This document shows, piece after piece, positions 20,705 to 31,502 of a DNA stretch of 64,000 nucleotides. Positions within the stretch are counted from its first letter, which is position 1; every line of letters starts with the position of its first letter. Origin of the DNA: Pyropia yezoensis (Eukaryota; Rhodophyta; Bangiophyceae; Bangiales; Bangiaceae); the NCBI GenBank assembly GCA_009829735.1, contig CM020620.1, positions 24,278,020 through 24,342,019 of the forward strand, read 5' to 3'. The notes beneath the pieces are model-generated. The model was not told where the DNA came from. It saw only the letters and a program-made list of their open reading frames with translations, and searched no databases. Position numbers and translations under genes: made by a program.

Positions 20705-23700
20705 GGCGGAAGCGTGCCGCGCACAGACAGGGGGGGGGGGGGACGGCAACGAGGTGGGTGGGGTGGGGATGCCAGCGACCGGGGGGGGGGGGGGGCGGGT
20801 GGAGGACGCCAAGGGGGCTGACGGCGGGCGTCGGGGGGGGCCCCCCGCCTCGACGAGCCGTCTGCAATACGCAGCGAGGGGCCGCGTGGGGGGGGGGAAA
20901 CGCTGCCGGCCACGCCCGGCCGGTACGGCCGCGCCGCGCCGCCCCGCGCCGCGGCGGCGGCGGCGGCAATGCGGGCGCCCGCCCACACCCCGTCCAGCGC
21001 GTGGCACGCGCACACCCGGGGGTCCCCCCCGCACCCTCCCCCCCCCCCCCCCCCCCACCCCCCTAGGCTGTCCCCCTGCTCCGCTACAGTACCGCACCGC
21101 ACCGCACGGCGGCAGCGCCAGGTCTCCGCCGCCTGCCACGGCGCCCCCGCGTCGGTGGGGAGTGCGGGACGGCGGGCGGGCAGCCACGGCGGTCACCCCC
21201 CCCCCCCCCCCCCCCAGCCACCACGCGTCGCACGCACGCCCACCCCCCCCCGCGGTGGGTCGAGGGGGGGGGGGCGCCGCGGTGACACGGCCAGCAGGGT
21301 CCCCTCCCTCCCCCCCCTTCCCTCTGAGGAGAGGAGGAGGGGGAGCCGCCCCGGGTTACAAAGGGAGGCAGCGAAAGGGGGGGGGGGGGGAAGGGGGCGG
21401 GGAGGGGGAGAGAGACGCAGACGCAGACGCAGACGCCGCCCCACCCAGCAGCACCGCACACCCTGCTTGGCACTGCCGCCCTCCCCCCCCACCCCCCCCC
21501 CCCCGCCCGGCCCCCCACGGCGCGGCGCGTGCACTCGCACGCGGCGCCCGGCCGCAAGCGACGCCGCCCCCCCACTAGGACACAATCTACTTGCCGGCTG
21601 GTGCGTCGGTCAGGGCAGCGGCAGGCGGCTGGGCGCACAGCCACCCTCTCCCCCCCCCCCCCCCCCACCCACCCCACCCACCCCCGTTCCCAACCTCCAA
21701 CCCCCACCACCCCCCACCCCCCGCCACACCTCCAAACGCCGGTGAGTCGGTGAGTCGGTCGGTCGGCCGGTCGGTCGGTCGGTCGGTCGGCCGGCCGGCC
21801 AGTCGGTGCGGGGGGGTGGCGTGCCACCACACGGGGTGGTGGCCACCCCACCCTCCCCCCTCCCCCCCCCCTACCCCCCCCAACCCACCACGCGCGCGTG
21901 TGCCACGGCCGGTGCGTCCACGCGGGGGGGGGGGGCAATGCTCGTAGCAACTAGCCGCGCGCCCCCAGAAGACGAGCGGATGAGCCGGTGCGAGGGGCGG
22001 GGGCGGGGGGGGATGAGCCGGTACGAAGGTAGGGGGGGGGGGGGGGGGGGGGTGTGTGTGTGTGGAGAAGAGCCGGTGAGAGGGGGGGGGGGGGGGTGTG
22101 TGTGGAGAAGAGCCGGTACGAAGGGGGGGGGGGGGGGGGGGGGAGGGACGGGACGGGGTGACGACGCGTCCCACACGGCTCCCCCCCCCCCCCCCTCCCC
22201 AGCTGCGCTCCCCCGCTCTGGCTGGTCTGAATCCCCAGCCGCGCTCCCCCTCTCTGGCTGGTCTGAATCCCACAGGGGGGGGGGGGGGTGGGGGTTGGGG
22301 GTGGGGGGGTAAAACGCAAGGCGGGGGCAATGAGAAAGAGAGAGCTCCTTGCGCCACTCTAGTGGGGGGGACAGACAGACCAGGGGGCGACGACGCGACC
22401 GCCCCCACCCCGCGCGCGGGGGGGGTTTGTAGATACCCGCTCCGACGGGAGGGGGGGGGGGGGGGTATTTCCTGCGGTGGTGTGGCCCCGGGTGGGCAAC
22501 GACGGCACTGGCACAGGCGGCGGCGGCGGCGTTGCACGGTGGCGGGGAGGAGGGTTGGGGGGGGGGGGGGGGGTTGGGTGGCAGGCAGGCACAGCGGGAG
22601 GGAGAGGGAGGGGCGGCCACGCGGGAGAGAGAGGGGCGCCCACGAGGGGGGGGGGGGGGGTGGGGGTGGGGGTGGGGTGGGGGGGGAGGTGGTGGTGGTG
22701 GTGGTGGTGGTGGGTGGGTGGCGTCACGGCGGTGGGTGGTGGGGGGGGTCTCGTGGAAAAGCGGGTGCGATGGGAGGTGGGGGGGGGGGGGGGGTGGGGG
22801 GGGGGGGGGGGGGGGGGGGTGGTGGGGGGTGGTGGGGGGTGGTGGGGGGTGGTGGGGGTGGTGGGGGGTGGTGGGGGGTGGTGGGGGTGGTGGGGGTGGT
22901 GGGGGGTGGTGGGGGGTGGTGGGGGGTGGTGGGGGTGGTGGGGGGTGGTGGGGGGTGGTGGGGGTGGTGGGGGGTGGTGGGGGTGGTGGGGGGTGGTGGG
23001 GGTGGTGGGGGGTGGTGGGGGGTGGTGGGGGGTGGTGGGGGTGGTGGGGGTGGTGGGGGGTGGTGGGGGGTGGTGGGGGGTGGTGGGGGGTGGTGGGGGG
23101 TGGTGGGGGTGGTGGGGGGTGGTGGGGGGTGGTGGGGGTGGTGGGGGGTGGTGGGGGGTGGTGGGGGGTGGTGGGGGGTGGGGGGGTGGTGGGGGTGGGG
23201 GGGGGGGGGGGGGGAGGAGAAAGGTGAGGGGGAGGGGAGGAGAAAGGTGGGGGGGGAGGGGGAGGAGGAAGGTGAGGGGGGAGGGGTCACCGTCACGGTG
23301 GAGCTGGGACGCGCTGCCGGCAGAGCCTTGGGGGAGCGGCGGCGGGACGCGGCGGCCGACTCTTGTGTCGCGTTATATTCTAGAGTGCGGGTGTGTATGT
23401 CCCGGGGCAGACCCCACTCGAGAGCACAAAAAAAAAAACGATCTTGTCGCGGCACAGGTGAGAGAGCCAGCAGCGGTGGGTGGGGGCGGGCGCCGCTTCA
23501 GGGGTCACCACCACCACACCTCCCTCGCGTTTTTCACGCCGGGTGGCGGGGCCATGCCGGCGGCGGGGTGTCCCGCGTCGCGACCGCGGGGGGGGGGAGG
23601 GGGGGGGGGGGGGGGGTTGGCGCACATCGTCTGCCCATGGGGGCTGCATTTGGAGGACGCGGCGGATCTCACCATCCTGATGCAAAGTGGCGGCGGCGGC

Positions 23701-24566
23701 GGTGGGGGAAGAGAGGGGGGGGGGGGGGGGGGGGGAGGAGAGGGGGAGGTGGCGCTTGTCGTGCGCCAACGCGCCGAGAATGATGGACTTTGTGTGTGTG
23801 TGAATACAGTTGTTCCGACACACACACGCAAGTGGGGCAGTCAATTACCGGCTGGGAGGACCACCAACAGACAGCAACCGCACTGGAATGGTTGTAGGTA
23901 TCTACTGTACAGTAACCGCCGCCGCCGCCGCCGCGCCATGCCCATCATGGCAATGGCACAAAGCCTCGATACGGCAGACGCCCGCGGCACGGGGGGGGGG
24001 GGGGGGGGGGGGGCCCCGGGGGGCAGCGACCATGCTCCCCGTCCTACCACGGTCCTCAAGAGACCACGTGCCACCCTACCAAAGGGTTGGCGGGGAGCAA
24101 ACGCCGACGACGCCCGCCACGGACGGCCGCCCGACCAGACACGACGCGGGCGTGCGCGATCCCCCCCCCCTCGCCTACCCCCCCGCTGCTTCGCGGCGGC
24201 TCGGCTGCACGCGGCGACCGCCGCCTCCCGCCCCCCAAACCGCTCTCCCCTCCAGCACCACGGCCGCCGGTCTGCCGCGGGCAGTGTCACCGGGGGGAGT
24301 GCCTCGATGGAGGCAAGCCCGCCGCGCCAGTGTCCTCCCCCCTTGCGCAGGGAGGCCCGCCGCGCATCCCCGTCGGGACAGCGGGGGTGGGGGGAGGGGG
24401 GAGCTGCGGACGCGCCTCAGCCCTCCGCGTGGGGCCCTCAGCAGCGGGCGCGCGGGCGCCCGCCCACTCCCCGCTCATCCATCCCCGCCCCGCCCCCCCC
24501 AGCCCCCCCCCAGCATCCGCCGCGGCGCTCCACCCATCGCCGCCTGTCGCCACTGCGGCCGGCGGC
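20705..24566. other. Long intergenic region of simple repeats and G/C tracts
   Basis: No gene is supported. It contains the CLC upstream region, many poly-G/poly-C runs (20728-20740, 21200-21215, 22035-22140, 23590-23620), a GGTC tetranucleotide run (about 21752-21800) and a large GGTGGGG array (22682-23215). An AT-richer patch at 23760-23920 includes GTGTGTG and a perfect TACTGTACAGTA palindrome. Long frames here are poly-Gly/Trp/Val or poly-Pro/His artefacts. Confidence 0.55.
22682..23215 (+). repeat. GGTGGGGGGT simple-sequence array
   Basis: About 530 bp of GGTGG(T/G) units with G-runs of three to six separated by single T. The G-rich strand is the strand shown. Strings of four or more G-runs this close are typical of G-quadruplex-forming DNA. 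Copy number is likely to vary and to be poorly assembled. Confidence 0.9.
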
Positions 24567-26485
24567 TCACCCCCCTCCGCCAGTGGTGGCTGCCCCGCCG
24601 CCGACACCCCCGGCCGCGGCAGTGGCCCCTCCCCCCCCCGTCAGGGGCACAGGCGCGGAGCGCCGCTTAAAAAGCCCCCCCCGGGCCCACCCCCCCGACG
24701 AGGACGCGGCGGCGGTGGCGGCGCCCCCCCCCACCGACACCCCCCCCGACGGCGGCGGCCCGCCCACCCCCCCCGTACGTTCAAAGACGCGCACGACCGC
24801 GTCGGCCGACTCGAGCGCCCCCTCCACCCAGTTTTGGTGGGTGGAGAAGCTGTCCCCACACGCGTGGATGCCGTTGCGGCTGCCCGCGGCAAGCTCCCGC
24901 ATCACCGTCAGCGGCTCGGAGCCGGTCTTCCACACGTGCGCGCCCGCAAAGTAGTAGCGGTACACATAGTTGGACACCGCCGCGGCGCCACTGTTGATGC
25001 CCCGCCCGCTCCCGCTGCGCGCGACGCCGCCGCTGGGCGCGCCCGTGCCGACGCCACCGGCCGCCTCGGCTGCCGCTGCCGCGGCGGCTGCCGCCGCGCC
25101 GGGCGCGGGCGTCGCCGACGCGTCCACCTCCACGTGGTGGGCGGCCGCCACGTGGGCGGCGAGCTCCCCCATCACCACCCCCGCGACGCCCGCCTCGACG
25201 CGGTCCGCCCAAAACGCGGCGTAGACGCCAGAGCACACAACCGCCACACGCTTGCCGTCGGCAAGGTAATGAACAGCACGGATGGGCCGCTCGGTGGTGG
25301 TGCGGCCATAAAAAGCGCCGAGGCGCGTCCAAAACGGGTCCACAAACGTCAGCACCGCCACAAAGATGGGCACCGCCTGCACGTGGCGGGTGTACTGCTT
25401 GCGGTGAGAGGTAACACCCTCAATCGCCACCAGCTGCTCCCGCGTCAGCGTCATGATGACCGACCGGGCCACGACGGGGGGGGACTCGCCCGCGTGGCCC
25501 GCAAAGGTCAGCTCCTTGAGGTCCTTGGTCACATCCCAACAGCTGGTGAGCTTGTGATTGCAAAACACGGGCACACCAGAACGGGCCAGCATGGCACGCA
25601 CCAGGCCGTGGAGGCCGGCGGTGACGTAAAACTGGCGGTCCCGGGCCGACGTGAAGAGGAGCGCCTTGTGCACATAGTCCGCCGCCGACGCGTTCGCCGA
25701 CGCTTCAATGTCCACCCCGCAGTAGGCGACCACCGCCGCAAACTCATCATCGCTGACCAGATTGCCCATCAGGCCGCGCAGGTTGGTGCTGAGCAGCTTC
25801 TCCGACTCGAACGGCGCCGCAAAGTCGGTCGAGTGCGCCTCGACCAGCTGTCGCATAACGTCCGAGAGGAAGACCTTGACAGGCTTGCCGCGGATGGTCA
25901 CCGCGTCCCGCTGCATAAACGTGCCCCCGTACGCAAACACGTTATCCCGCGCGCCCGACGGGACGGGCGACAGGGTCATCCCCAGCTCCGCCACCAGCCG
26001 CTTGACCCGCGGGTGAAAGTCGGGAAACACACGGGAGAAGCCGTACTCGGGCTCGGCCGCCCCCGCCGCGGTGCCCACGATAAGGCCGTCGCCACTGGCG
26101 GTGGGGGTGGCGGCAGCGGCGGTGGCGGCACCAGAGGCGTCGGCGGGGATTCGCGGGGACCGCGGCGGCCGCCCCCCCCCCCCCCCCCCCCCCCCGTCCT
26201 CCCTCCCCGTGGCGACGACGCGGCCGCGGCCGCGGCCGCCGCCGCCGCCGCCGCTGCGGCGGCCGCCCCCGGCGCCGGCGGGGGCTCCTCCACCGGCACG
26301 GTCCGACCGCCAATGGTCGGGGCGGCCTCAAAGACGGCCAGCCGGAGGGCGGGAAAGCGGGCGGCGAGGCGGAGCGCGCAGTAGCCACCCGCGGGGCCCG
26401 CGCCGATAATGGCAATGTCATAGTAGCGGGCGTCGGCGGGGAGGCGGGGGTGGCTGCTGCCCCGGACGGGGGCGGCGTTGCCCAT
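24567..26485 (-). CDS. FAD-dependent amine-oxidase-like oxidoreductase (frame-broken)
   Basis: Start ATG at 26483-26485 (MGNAAPV). An N-terminal Rossmann FAD motif follows (YYDIAIIGAGPAGGYCALRL, with GxGxxG), then a basic strand with IGGRTVPVE. After an Ala-rich stretch a poly-C run at about 26165-26200 changes the frame. The downstream frame, open to 24567, begins near residues EYGFSRVFPDF and carries the substrate domain. Its C-terminal FAD block (HACGDSFSTHQNWVEGALES) is the hallmark ending of flavin amine oxidases. Such enzymes oxidise amines or related substrates using FAD; the substrate here is unknown. The tail after this block is Gly/Pro/Ala repeat. No targeting signal is obvious. The frame break is best explained by homopolymer length error, but a real lesion cannot be excluded. 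Confidence 0.72.
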
Positions 26486-27775
26486 CGGGGACAGCTCCCA
26501 GGGGAAGCGGGGGGGGGGGGGTGCGCGGGTAGAGGTACAGGGGAGTGAAGTGGACGAGAGAGGGGGGGAAGCGGGCAGGGAAGAGGGAGGGGGGGGGGGG
26601 GGGGGGGGGGGCGGCGGCGGTGGGGACAAGTGGTTGGTATGGCGGGTAGGAGAGAAACGACAGGTTCAGAGGCGGGGAGCAGACCGTCCAGCGCGGAGCG
26701 GGGGGGGGGGGTTAAACGATGCTGAGGAGAGGGGGAATACAGCCCAGGGGGGGCAGAGGGGGAGAGGTGTACGGGAATGCGACGGGGCCGCCCCACCACC
26801 AGACCCACCGCCGCCGTTGACGAGGCCCCCCACCCGACCGCCGCGCGCCGCGGACGCTCGCCGCGCCGCGTCGCGCCGCGCCGCGCCGGCCGTCGCGTCG
26901 CGCCCTCGTCGCCGGCCGGTGGGGTGCACGCGGAAGCGGAGGGGAGCAAGGGAGGATACGGTACAGTACGCACCCCTACTGTATGTACTGTACACACAGC
27001 CCGCCCGCACCCGACGCGCGGGTCGCGTCGGCACCACCCGCGCGTCGTGGCACCCGCCGGCCGGCCACGTCGGCCACGCGAGCGCCTCGCACCACCACCA
27101 CCACGACCATCCACACGTGGTGCGGGGGTGGTGCGGGGGGGGGCGGGGGGGCGCGAGCGGCTAGCGTGCCGCTGTAGGAAAACAAACTGCCCGCAGCAGA
27201 GACCAGCAAACAACCGCGGTCGGCCCATTGGACCGACCCTGCAAGTGTAATTGGCAGACTGGAGTGGCCGCTACGTGGCGGTGCTGGTGGCTGTGCACAG
27301 CCACTAGCGTGGTGGCTGTGCACAGCCACTAGCGCGGGAGGACCCCTTAAATCATTTAATGATGTGGGGGGGGGGCCTCAGATCAAGCCACCCGGCTGGG
27401 CGAGGGGCTGTCCCACCGTCAGCTGCCGAGGCGGTTTGGTGACGCCACCAGCGACGCGTGCTGCCGCCCACGCTCTTCTCCTGCAGCCTCTCTAAATATC
27501 CACCGCGGTCTTTTTCTTCACGAGACGGCACAGAGGCGGGGGGGATATAGTACGATAGAGGGTGAAAGAGCAAAACACAGACGGCCAGGTACTGCACAGT
27601 GGTGGAGGACGGCCCAAAAAAAAGCGGCAACGGAACGCATGGTTGGCCCAGCCGGGTGAGGGTATCCTCCACCCCCCGCAGCCTCTGTTGAACATTCGCA
27701 CTACCCTCCCACCCTCCTCCCCCCCCCCCCCTCCATCCCCCCTCCCCCCCCCCCCCCCTCCATCCCCCCTCCCCC
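26486..27775. other. Intergenic region, no gene recognised
   Basis: Upstream flank of the amine-oxidase-like gene and 3' flank of the primase gene. It has poly-G tracts at 26589-26612 and 26699-26711, and a cluster of ACAGTACG / TACTGTATGTACTGTACAC at 26963-26995. A pair of tandem palindromes lies at 27287-27329, followed by pyrimidine-rich DNA (27715-27775) just before the primase stop. No supported frame. Confidence 0.45.
27287..27329. repeat. Two tandem 18-bp perfect palindromes
   Basis: GTGGCTGTGCACAGCCAC occurs at 27287-27304 and again at 27312-27329 (period 25 bp). Each is a perfect inverted repeat able to form a hairpin or bind a dimeric protein. It lies in the space between the amine-oxidase-like and primase genes. 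Confidence 0.85.
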
Positions 27776-29065
27776 TCATACCGCCGCGAAGGCCATGGCC
27801 CCCGACGCGTCCACCTCCTCCAGCCGCCGTTTGCGCGCCGCCGCGGCCGCGGCCGTTGCCCGTTCCGCCTCGAGGCCCTCCACAAAGCGCCGCAGCACCC
27901 GCTTTCCATCCTCCAACAGGCCTGTGGCGCGGCCACCCCCCCCCCCCCCCCCCCCCGCCCCCGCCCCCGCGCCGTCCATCTCGTCCATAAGCGCGGCGAG
28001 CGTCGGCACCCGCTCCCGCGGGTCAAACGACTCGACGTTGGCGGCGTCAAACGGCACGCACACGCGGCCTGTCTTGGGGTGCACACAAAACGGGGCCTTT
28101 AGGAGATGGCCCACGTCCCGCGTGACGGGGATGTCCAGCCGCGGGTAGGTGTAGCGGAGGACAATGTGGTCCGACACAGACTTGAGGGACGGGTCTGCCT
28201 TGGCCGCCCGCGTCAGCTCCTTTTCAATCCGCGCCCACCGGTCCACCCCCGTCGCGGTCGCCAGGGGCCCACGCGACAGCACCCCCGCCAGGCCCACCCG
28301 CAGCCCCCGGTCGGGGATGTGCGCAAGCACCCCCGCCGTGTCGCCGCCGTCGGCGTCGAGGAGGCGCTGCTCGCCGAGCACAAAGTTGAGGAACGTTGGC
28401 TCACACGCCTCCCGCCGCGCCCGTGCCAGCGACGGGTGCAGCGGGGCGGTGATGTCGGTGGCGCGGCGGCCGCCCAGGTTGGCACGCTCCTCAAAGCGGA
28501 GGCCGAGAAACTCCGCCACCGCCCCACGGGCCTCGTTGGACAGCCGCCTTGCGCGGGCGTCAGCCACCCAACAATGCACGCCACGGCGGCCAGAGTAGAC
28601 CCACAGTCGGTGGCGGAAGCCAAAGTCCTCCTCCAGCGCCGTGTCAAGGATGCGCACCGCGGCGGCCATGTAGGCCCAGTTGACGTCCGTCTCGGTGGTC
28701 GGGTCGCTATCGCGGAGGGCGCCCATGACATCATGGTAGTCGGTCATGTCAATATCAAAGACGAGCTCCTTCTCGGCGGGCGTCAGCGGCAACGCCGACG
28801 CGCCCTTGTCGCGGGGGCGGATGTTGTGGACGGCACCAAAGTCAATCTTGATGGGAGTGAGCTTTCCAAGCTCCGTGCCCAGCGCAGCGGGGGTGTCAAA
28901 GGAGCGGTAGCGCAGGTAAATGTCGCCTTCGAGGGTAAACGATACCTCCCGCTTGGCAAGCGTCGTAGCCTCCCCGTAGGAGAGCCACTTGCCAATCAGG
29001 TCCAGGGGGAAGAGGCGGGAGTAGTACCATTTGAGCTGCGCGGGCAGCGACGTGCGGTCCACCAT
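27776..29065 (-). CDS. PRIM1: DNA primase small (catalytic) subunit
   Basis: Single exon, 429 residues, ATG at 29063-29065; length is close to the usual 400-420. The protein makes RNA primers within the polymerase alpha-primase complex. Recognisable blocks are LKWYYSRLFP (11-20), GDIYLRYRSF (47-56), ELVFDIDMTDY (100-110) with catalytic Asp104 and Asp106, EDFGFRHRLWVYSGRRGVHC (136-155), YPRLDIPVTRDVGHLLKAPF (about 295-315, third Asp) and HPKTGRVCVPFD. The zinc-binding cysteine cluster that normally follows the DxD block (CC...C..C in animals and fungi) is absent: residues 111-129 contain no Cys. A Gly-rich loop and a basic, Ala-rich C-terminus are extra. Two E2F-like palindromes lie 270-320 bp upstream. 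Confidence 0.96.
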   Translation of the reverse strand: MVDRTSLPAQLKWYYSRLFPLDLIGKWLSYGEATTLAKREVSFTLEGDIYLRYRSFDTPAALGTELGKLTPIKIDFGAVHNIRPRDKGASALPLTPAEKELVFDIDMTDYHDVMGALRDSDPTTETDVNWAYMAAAVRILDTALEEDFGFRHRLWVYSGRRGVHCWVADARARRLSNEARGAVAEFLGLRFEERANLGGRRATDITAPLHPSLARARREACEPTFLNFVLGEQRLLDADGGDTAGVLAHIPDRGLRVGLAGVLSRGPLATATGVDRWARIEKELTRAAKADPSLKSVSDHIVLRYTYPRLDIPVTRDVGHLLKAPFCVHPKTGRVCVPFDAANVESFDPRERVPTLAALMDEMDGAGAGAGGGGGGGGRATGLLEDGKRVLRRFVEGLEAERATAAAAAARKRRLEEVDASGAMAFAAV

Positions 29066-29333
29066 GGTAACCGCAGAGCGGAGGTAAGGGGGAACGGTCC
29101 GCTACCGCGGTCGGCTACCAGGCAACGGCGGAAAGACGGGCGTGTCGGTGGTTGAGCTCGGAGAGCGCTGGCAGCACAAGTGACAATGCACAAATGAGCT
29201 GATCGAAAGAGACGGGAGTTGACCAGAGGGGGGTGCGAAGGGCGGCAGGAGGAGAGACGGGTCGCTGGGGCTGGGCTCCGAAGGTGCTGGGAGCGTCAGC
29301 GACACGACCCTCACGGCCCAGAGACATCAACCG

Positions 29334-29351
29334 GGCGGGAACGTTCCCGCC
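29334..29351. promoter_or_regulatory. E2F/DP-like palindromic site
   Basis: GGCGGGAACGTTCCCGCC is a perfect 18-bp palindrome made of two E2F half sites (TTCCCGCC and its complement). It lies about 270 bp upstream of the primase ATG. E2F/DP control of S-phase genes is conserved in plants, algae and animals; function here is inferred. Confidence 0.6.
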
Positions 29352-29375
29352 AATTCGTGTCATGGCACTTCCGTT

Positions 29376-29387
29376 GTTGGCGCCAAC
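29376..29387. promoter_or_regulatory. Second E2F-like site
   Basis: GTTGGCGCCAAC is a perfect palindrome whose core TTGGCGCCAA fits the E2F consensus TTSSCGCSAA. It lies 24 bp beyond the first site and about 310 bp upstream of the primase start. Confidence 0.6.
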
Positions 29388-29602
29388 TTCCCTTAGTGCG
29401 TATTTTTTTGGGGGCTTCCAATTCCTGCCTCGCGGACCAACAACCAGGCACCCAAAAGAGTGTGCAGGCACCCCGTGACCTTCTCGACTCGCGTGCTGCT
29501 CACGCTTCGTTGTACTTTCTCCTCCTCGTGCTATGGGCCATGGGAGCGTCCATGTCTTTCCTCGACCCAGCGGCCTCCACATCTTTTTTCTCTGTAAGAG
29601 GC

Positions 29603-30655
29603 TCAAACAAGCACTCCCGATACCCAGGTACCCTTGTTCCCCGGCTTACGCCGCCGCGCTGCCGCGGGCCCCCCAAACGCGGCCTTGAGCCAGCACTGCC
29701 GGTACCGCTGCCCGTTGCGGCGGTCCGCCCCCCACACCCACGTATCGCACCCGCGGGTGGCCGCGCACGCCCGCCGGCACGCGACGCAGGTCGGGGTGGA
29801 GAAGCGGTCCCCGTTGTTTAGCAGCCGCCCGTCATAGTCGACGACGGTGGCACGCACCCAGGGGGGGCAACCTGCCGCCACAGCGGTCGCCACCCCGGTA
29901 GTGGACGGCCTGCCGCCGCTGCCGACACCACCACCGGCACCGCTCCTGCCTCCACCGACCACGCGAGTGCGGCCGAGGACGACCGTCGCGGAGCGGACCC
30001 CCCCCTTGCCACCACACACCGTCCTGGCCGCGACGTAGTACGTGCGCGCTGCCCCCCCCGTGGGTGCCCGCACCGATGTGCGGATGACGCGCGCGGCGGC
30101 GGAGGCGGCCGCGGTCACGGCCGCCCCCCGCACCGCTCCGCCCCCTCCCGTGCGGAGGGCCACCTCCACGCGCCCGGCGCCGCCGCCGCCACCGCCACGG
30201 CTCACCCGCCACGCCATCCCCACCACCGCCCCCGGGGGCACCGTCCGCACCGCTGGGGGCCCCCACAGCAGCGTCGGGGGGGGCAGCGTGGCAGTCCAGC
30301 GGGTGGGCCGGGACGCCACGGTCCCCTCCGCGTTGGACACCACCACCCGCACCTCGGTGACGCCCCCCCCCCCAGCGCAGGGGGTGGTGCGCGACAAAGT
30401 AGGCTTGGCAGACCCGGCGGACGTCCACGAGCCCGCCGCCCCCGGCCGCCGCACCTCCCACCGGTAGGCCAGGGGCGGGGTGCCCGCCGCAACAACACGG
30501 AAAATGCGGGCGATGCCGACGGGGGACGACAAGGTGGCCGGCGGCTGCACAGTCAGGCGGGGCTTGGCGGCGGTGACGGCAGAGGCCGCGGCGACGGCAG
30601 AAAGGGCGGCGGCAACGGCGACGACGACCAGCCGCCGCGACAAGGTCGACACCAT
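29603..30655 (-). CDS. Secreted protein with PAN/Apple-like C-terminal domain
   Basis: Predicted protein of 350 residues from the ATG at 30653-30655 (MVSTLSRRLVVVAVAAALS). The first 28-30 residues form a classic signal peptide ending near ASAVTAA. A region of about 90 residues follows that resembles an immunoglobulin-like beta domain (paired hydrophobic strands, YRWEVRRPG, VRVVVSNAEG). A second beta-rich segment and a Gly/Ser linker come next. The last 100 residues contain six Cys in a pattern typical of PAN/Apple folds (CPPW...CVACRRACAATRGCDTWVW...QCWLKAAFG). PAN domains bind protein or carbohydrate ligands. An extracellular or cell-wall role is likely; the ligand is unknown. It is followed by the primase gene on the same strand 540 bp away, so probably a separate transcript. 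Confidence 0.6.
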   Translation of the reverse strand: MVSTLSRRLVVVAVAAALSAVAAASAVTAAKPRLTVQPPATLSSPVGIARIFRVVAAGTPPLAYRWEVRRPGAAGSWTSAGSAKPTLSRTTPCAGGGGVTEVRVVVSNAEGTVASRPTRWTATLPPPTLLWGPPAVRTVPPGAVVGMAWRVSRGGGGGGAGRVEVALRTGGGGAVRGAAVTAAASAAARVIRTSVRAPTGGAARTYYVAARTVCGGKGGVRSATVVLGRTRVVGGGRSGAGGGVGSGGRPSTTGVATAVAAGCPPWVRATVVDYDGRLLNNGDRFSTPTCVACRRACAATRGCDTWVWGADRRNGQRYRQCWLKAAFGGPAAARRRKPGNKGTWVSGVLV

Positions 30656-31502
30656 GGCAGGAGGATTTGAGCGACGGGGCACGCTGGGAGGGGTTGAGCA
30701 GTAGGAGGGAGTGTCGACAGGCTGTGGGACGGGTCGGCCGGTACACGGCGAGACGGGAGAGGACGCCCTGATGAGCACGTGGGATACGGCGGGCGTGGTC
30801 AGGGAGCCGGGGCGGGTTCTTGTAGGCAGGCCTGGGGCACGCCCTCCCCCCCCTCAAGCTCCCGCTTCGGCGGTCTGAGTTGGTCGCTCGCGCCGCCGCG
30901 CCGCCGCGCCGCCGCGGAGGCAACGGCCACCCACAGCCGCTCGCCGCCGCGCACGAGCGTGCGGCCGCGTCACCCCGTCCCCGTTCCGACCATGGCGACA
31001 ACCGCCGCCGCCCAGAAGGGGTGAGCAAAGGCGTTGACCACAGACAGGAAGGGGAAGGGGTGCCGCTGGGTACTCCGTGTGCCCACAGGCCTCCGAGGGC
31101 GCGGCTGCGTCGGGTCGCTGCGGACAGGAAGAGGGGTTCTGTCCATCTATATAGGTGGGGGTGGGTGGGTTAGGTGCCTGGTGCCTTGCCTCGCAGCTTG
31201 TGATCTTGACTTGTCCAAGCCGCTGGCAAGTAGTTTTCAATTCTACCTCCTTGATGGGGGTGAGAGCGGCCGGAATCCGGTGGCCGCGCCAACACGGAAG
31301 TGTCTTGGCCGTGCGCGTCCATTGGACCGCGGCTGTTCCTCTACGTCGCGTTGCTCGGCGGTCACGACCGGGGCTGCCGCGACTGGTGGCGCGGCCGCCC
31401 CGCCGCCCCTCCACCCGCACTCAACGCCGCGGCCGTCTGTGGGCACTTTTCTTTCGTCCTGCAACTGGTGGTGTGGCCGCCCCTGCCGCGGCGCCGCCCG
31501 CC
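30656..31502. other. Divergent promoter region between PAN-like gene and Rad5-like gene
   Basis: This 850-bp spacer separates two divergently transcribed genes. A TATA-like string at 31146-31154 points rightward. GGCCGCGCCAACAC near 31285 contains an E2F-like half site (TTGGCGC on the other strand). No coding frame is supported, although the Rad5-like frame is open upstream of the chosen ATG. Confidence 0.45.
31146..31154 (+). promoter_or_regulatory. Possible TATA box
   Basis: CTATATAGG stands out in a GC-rich background about 350 bp before the ATG of the Rad5-like gene, in the right orientation for it. Function is inferred from sequence only. Confidence 0.35.

Larger units (their letters stand above)
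29066..29602. other. Promoter region of the primase gene
   Basis: About 540 bp between the primase start and the stop of the next gene upstream. It is less GC-rich than average and contains the two E2F-like sites listed separately. No open frame looks coding. Confidence 0.55.

Noticed and set aside
22477..24954. Very long plus-strand frame of Gly/Trp/Val then Pro/Ala
   Set aside because: Translation of the GGTGGGG array and G-tracts; it overlaps the amine-oxidase-like gene on the other strand.
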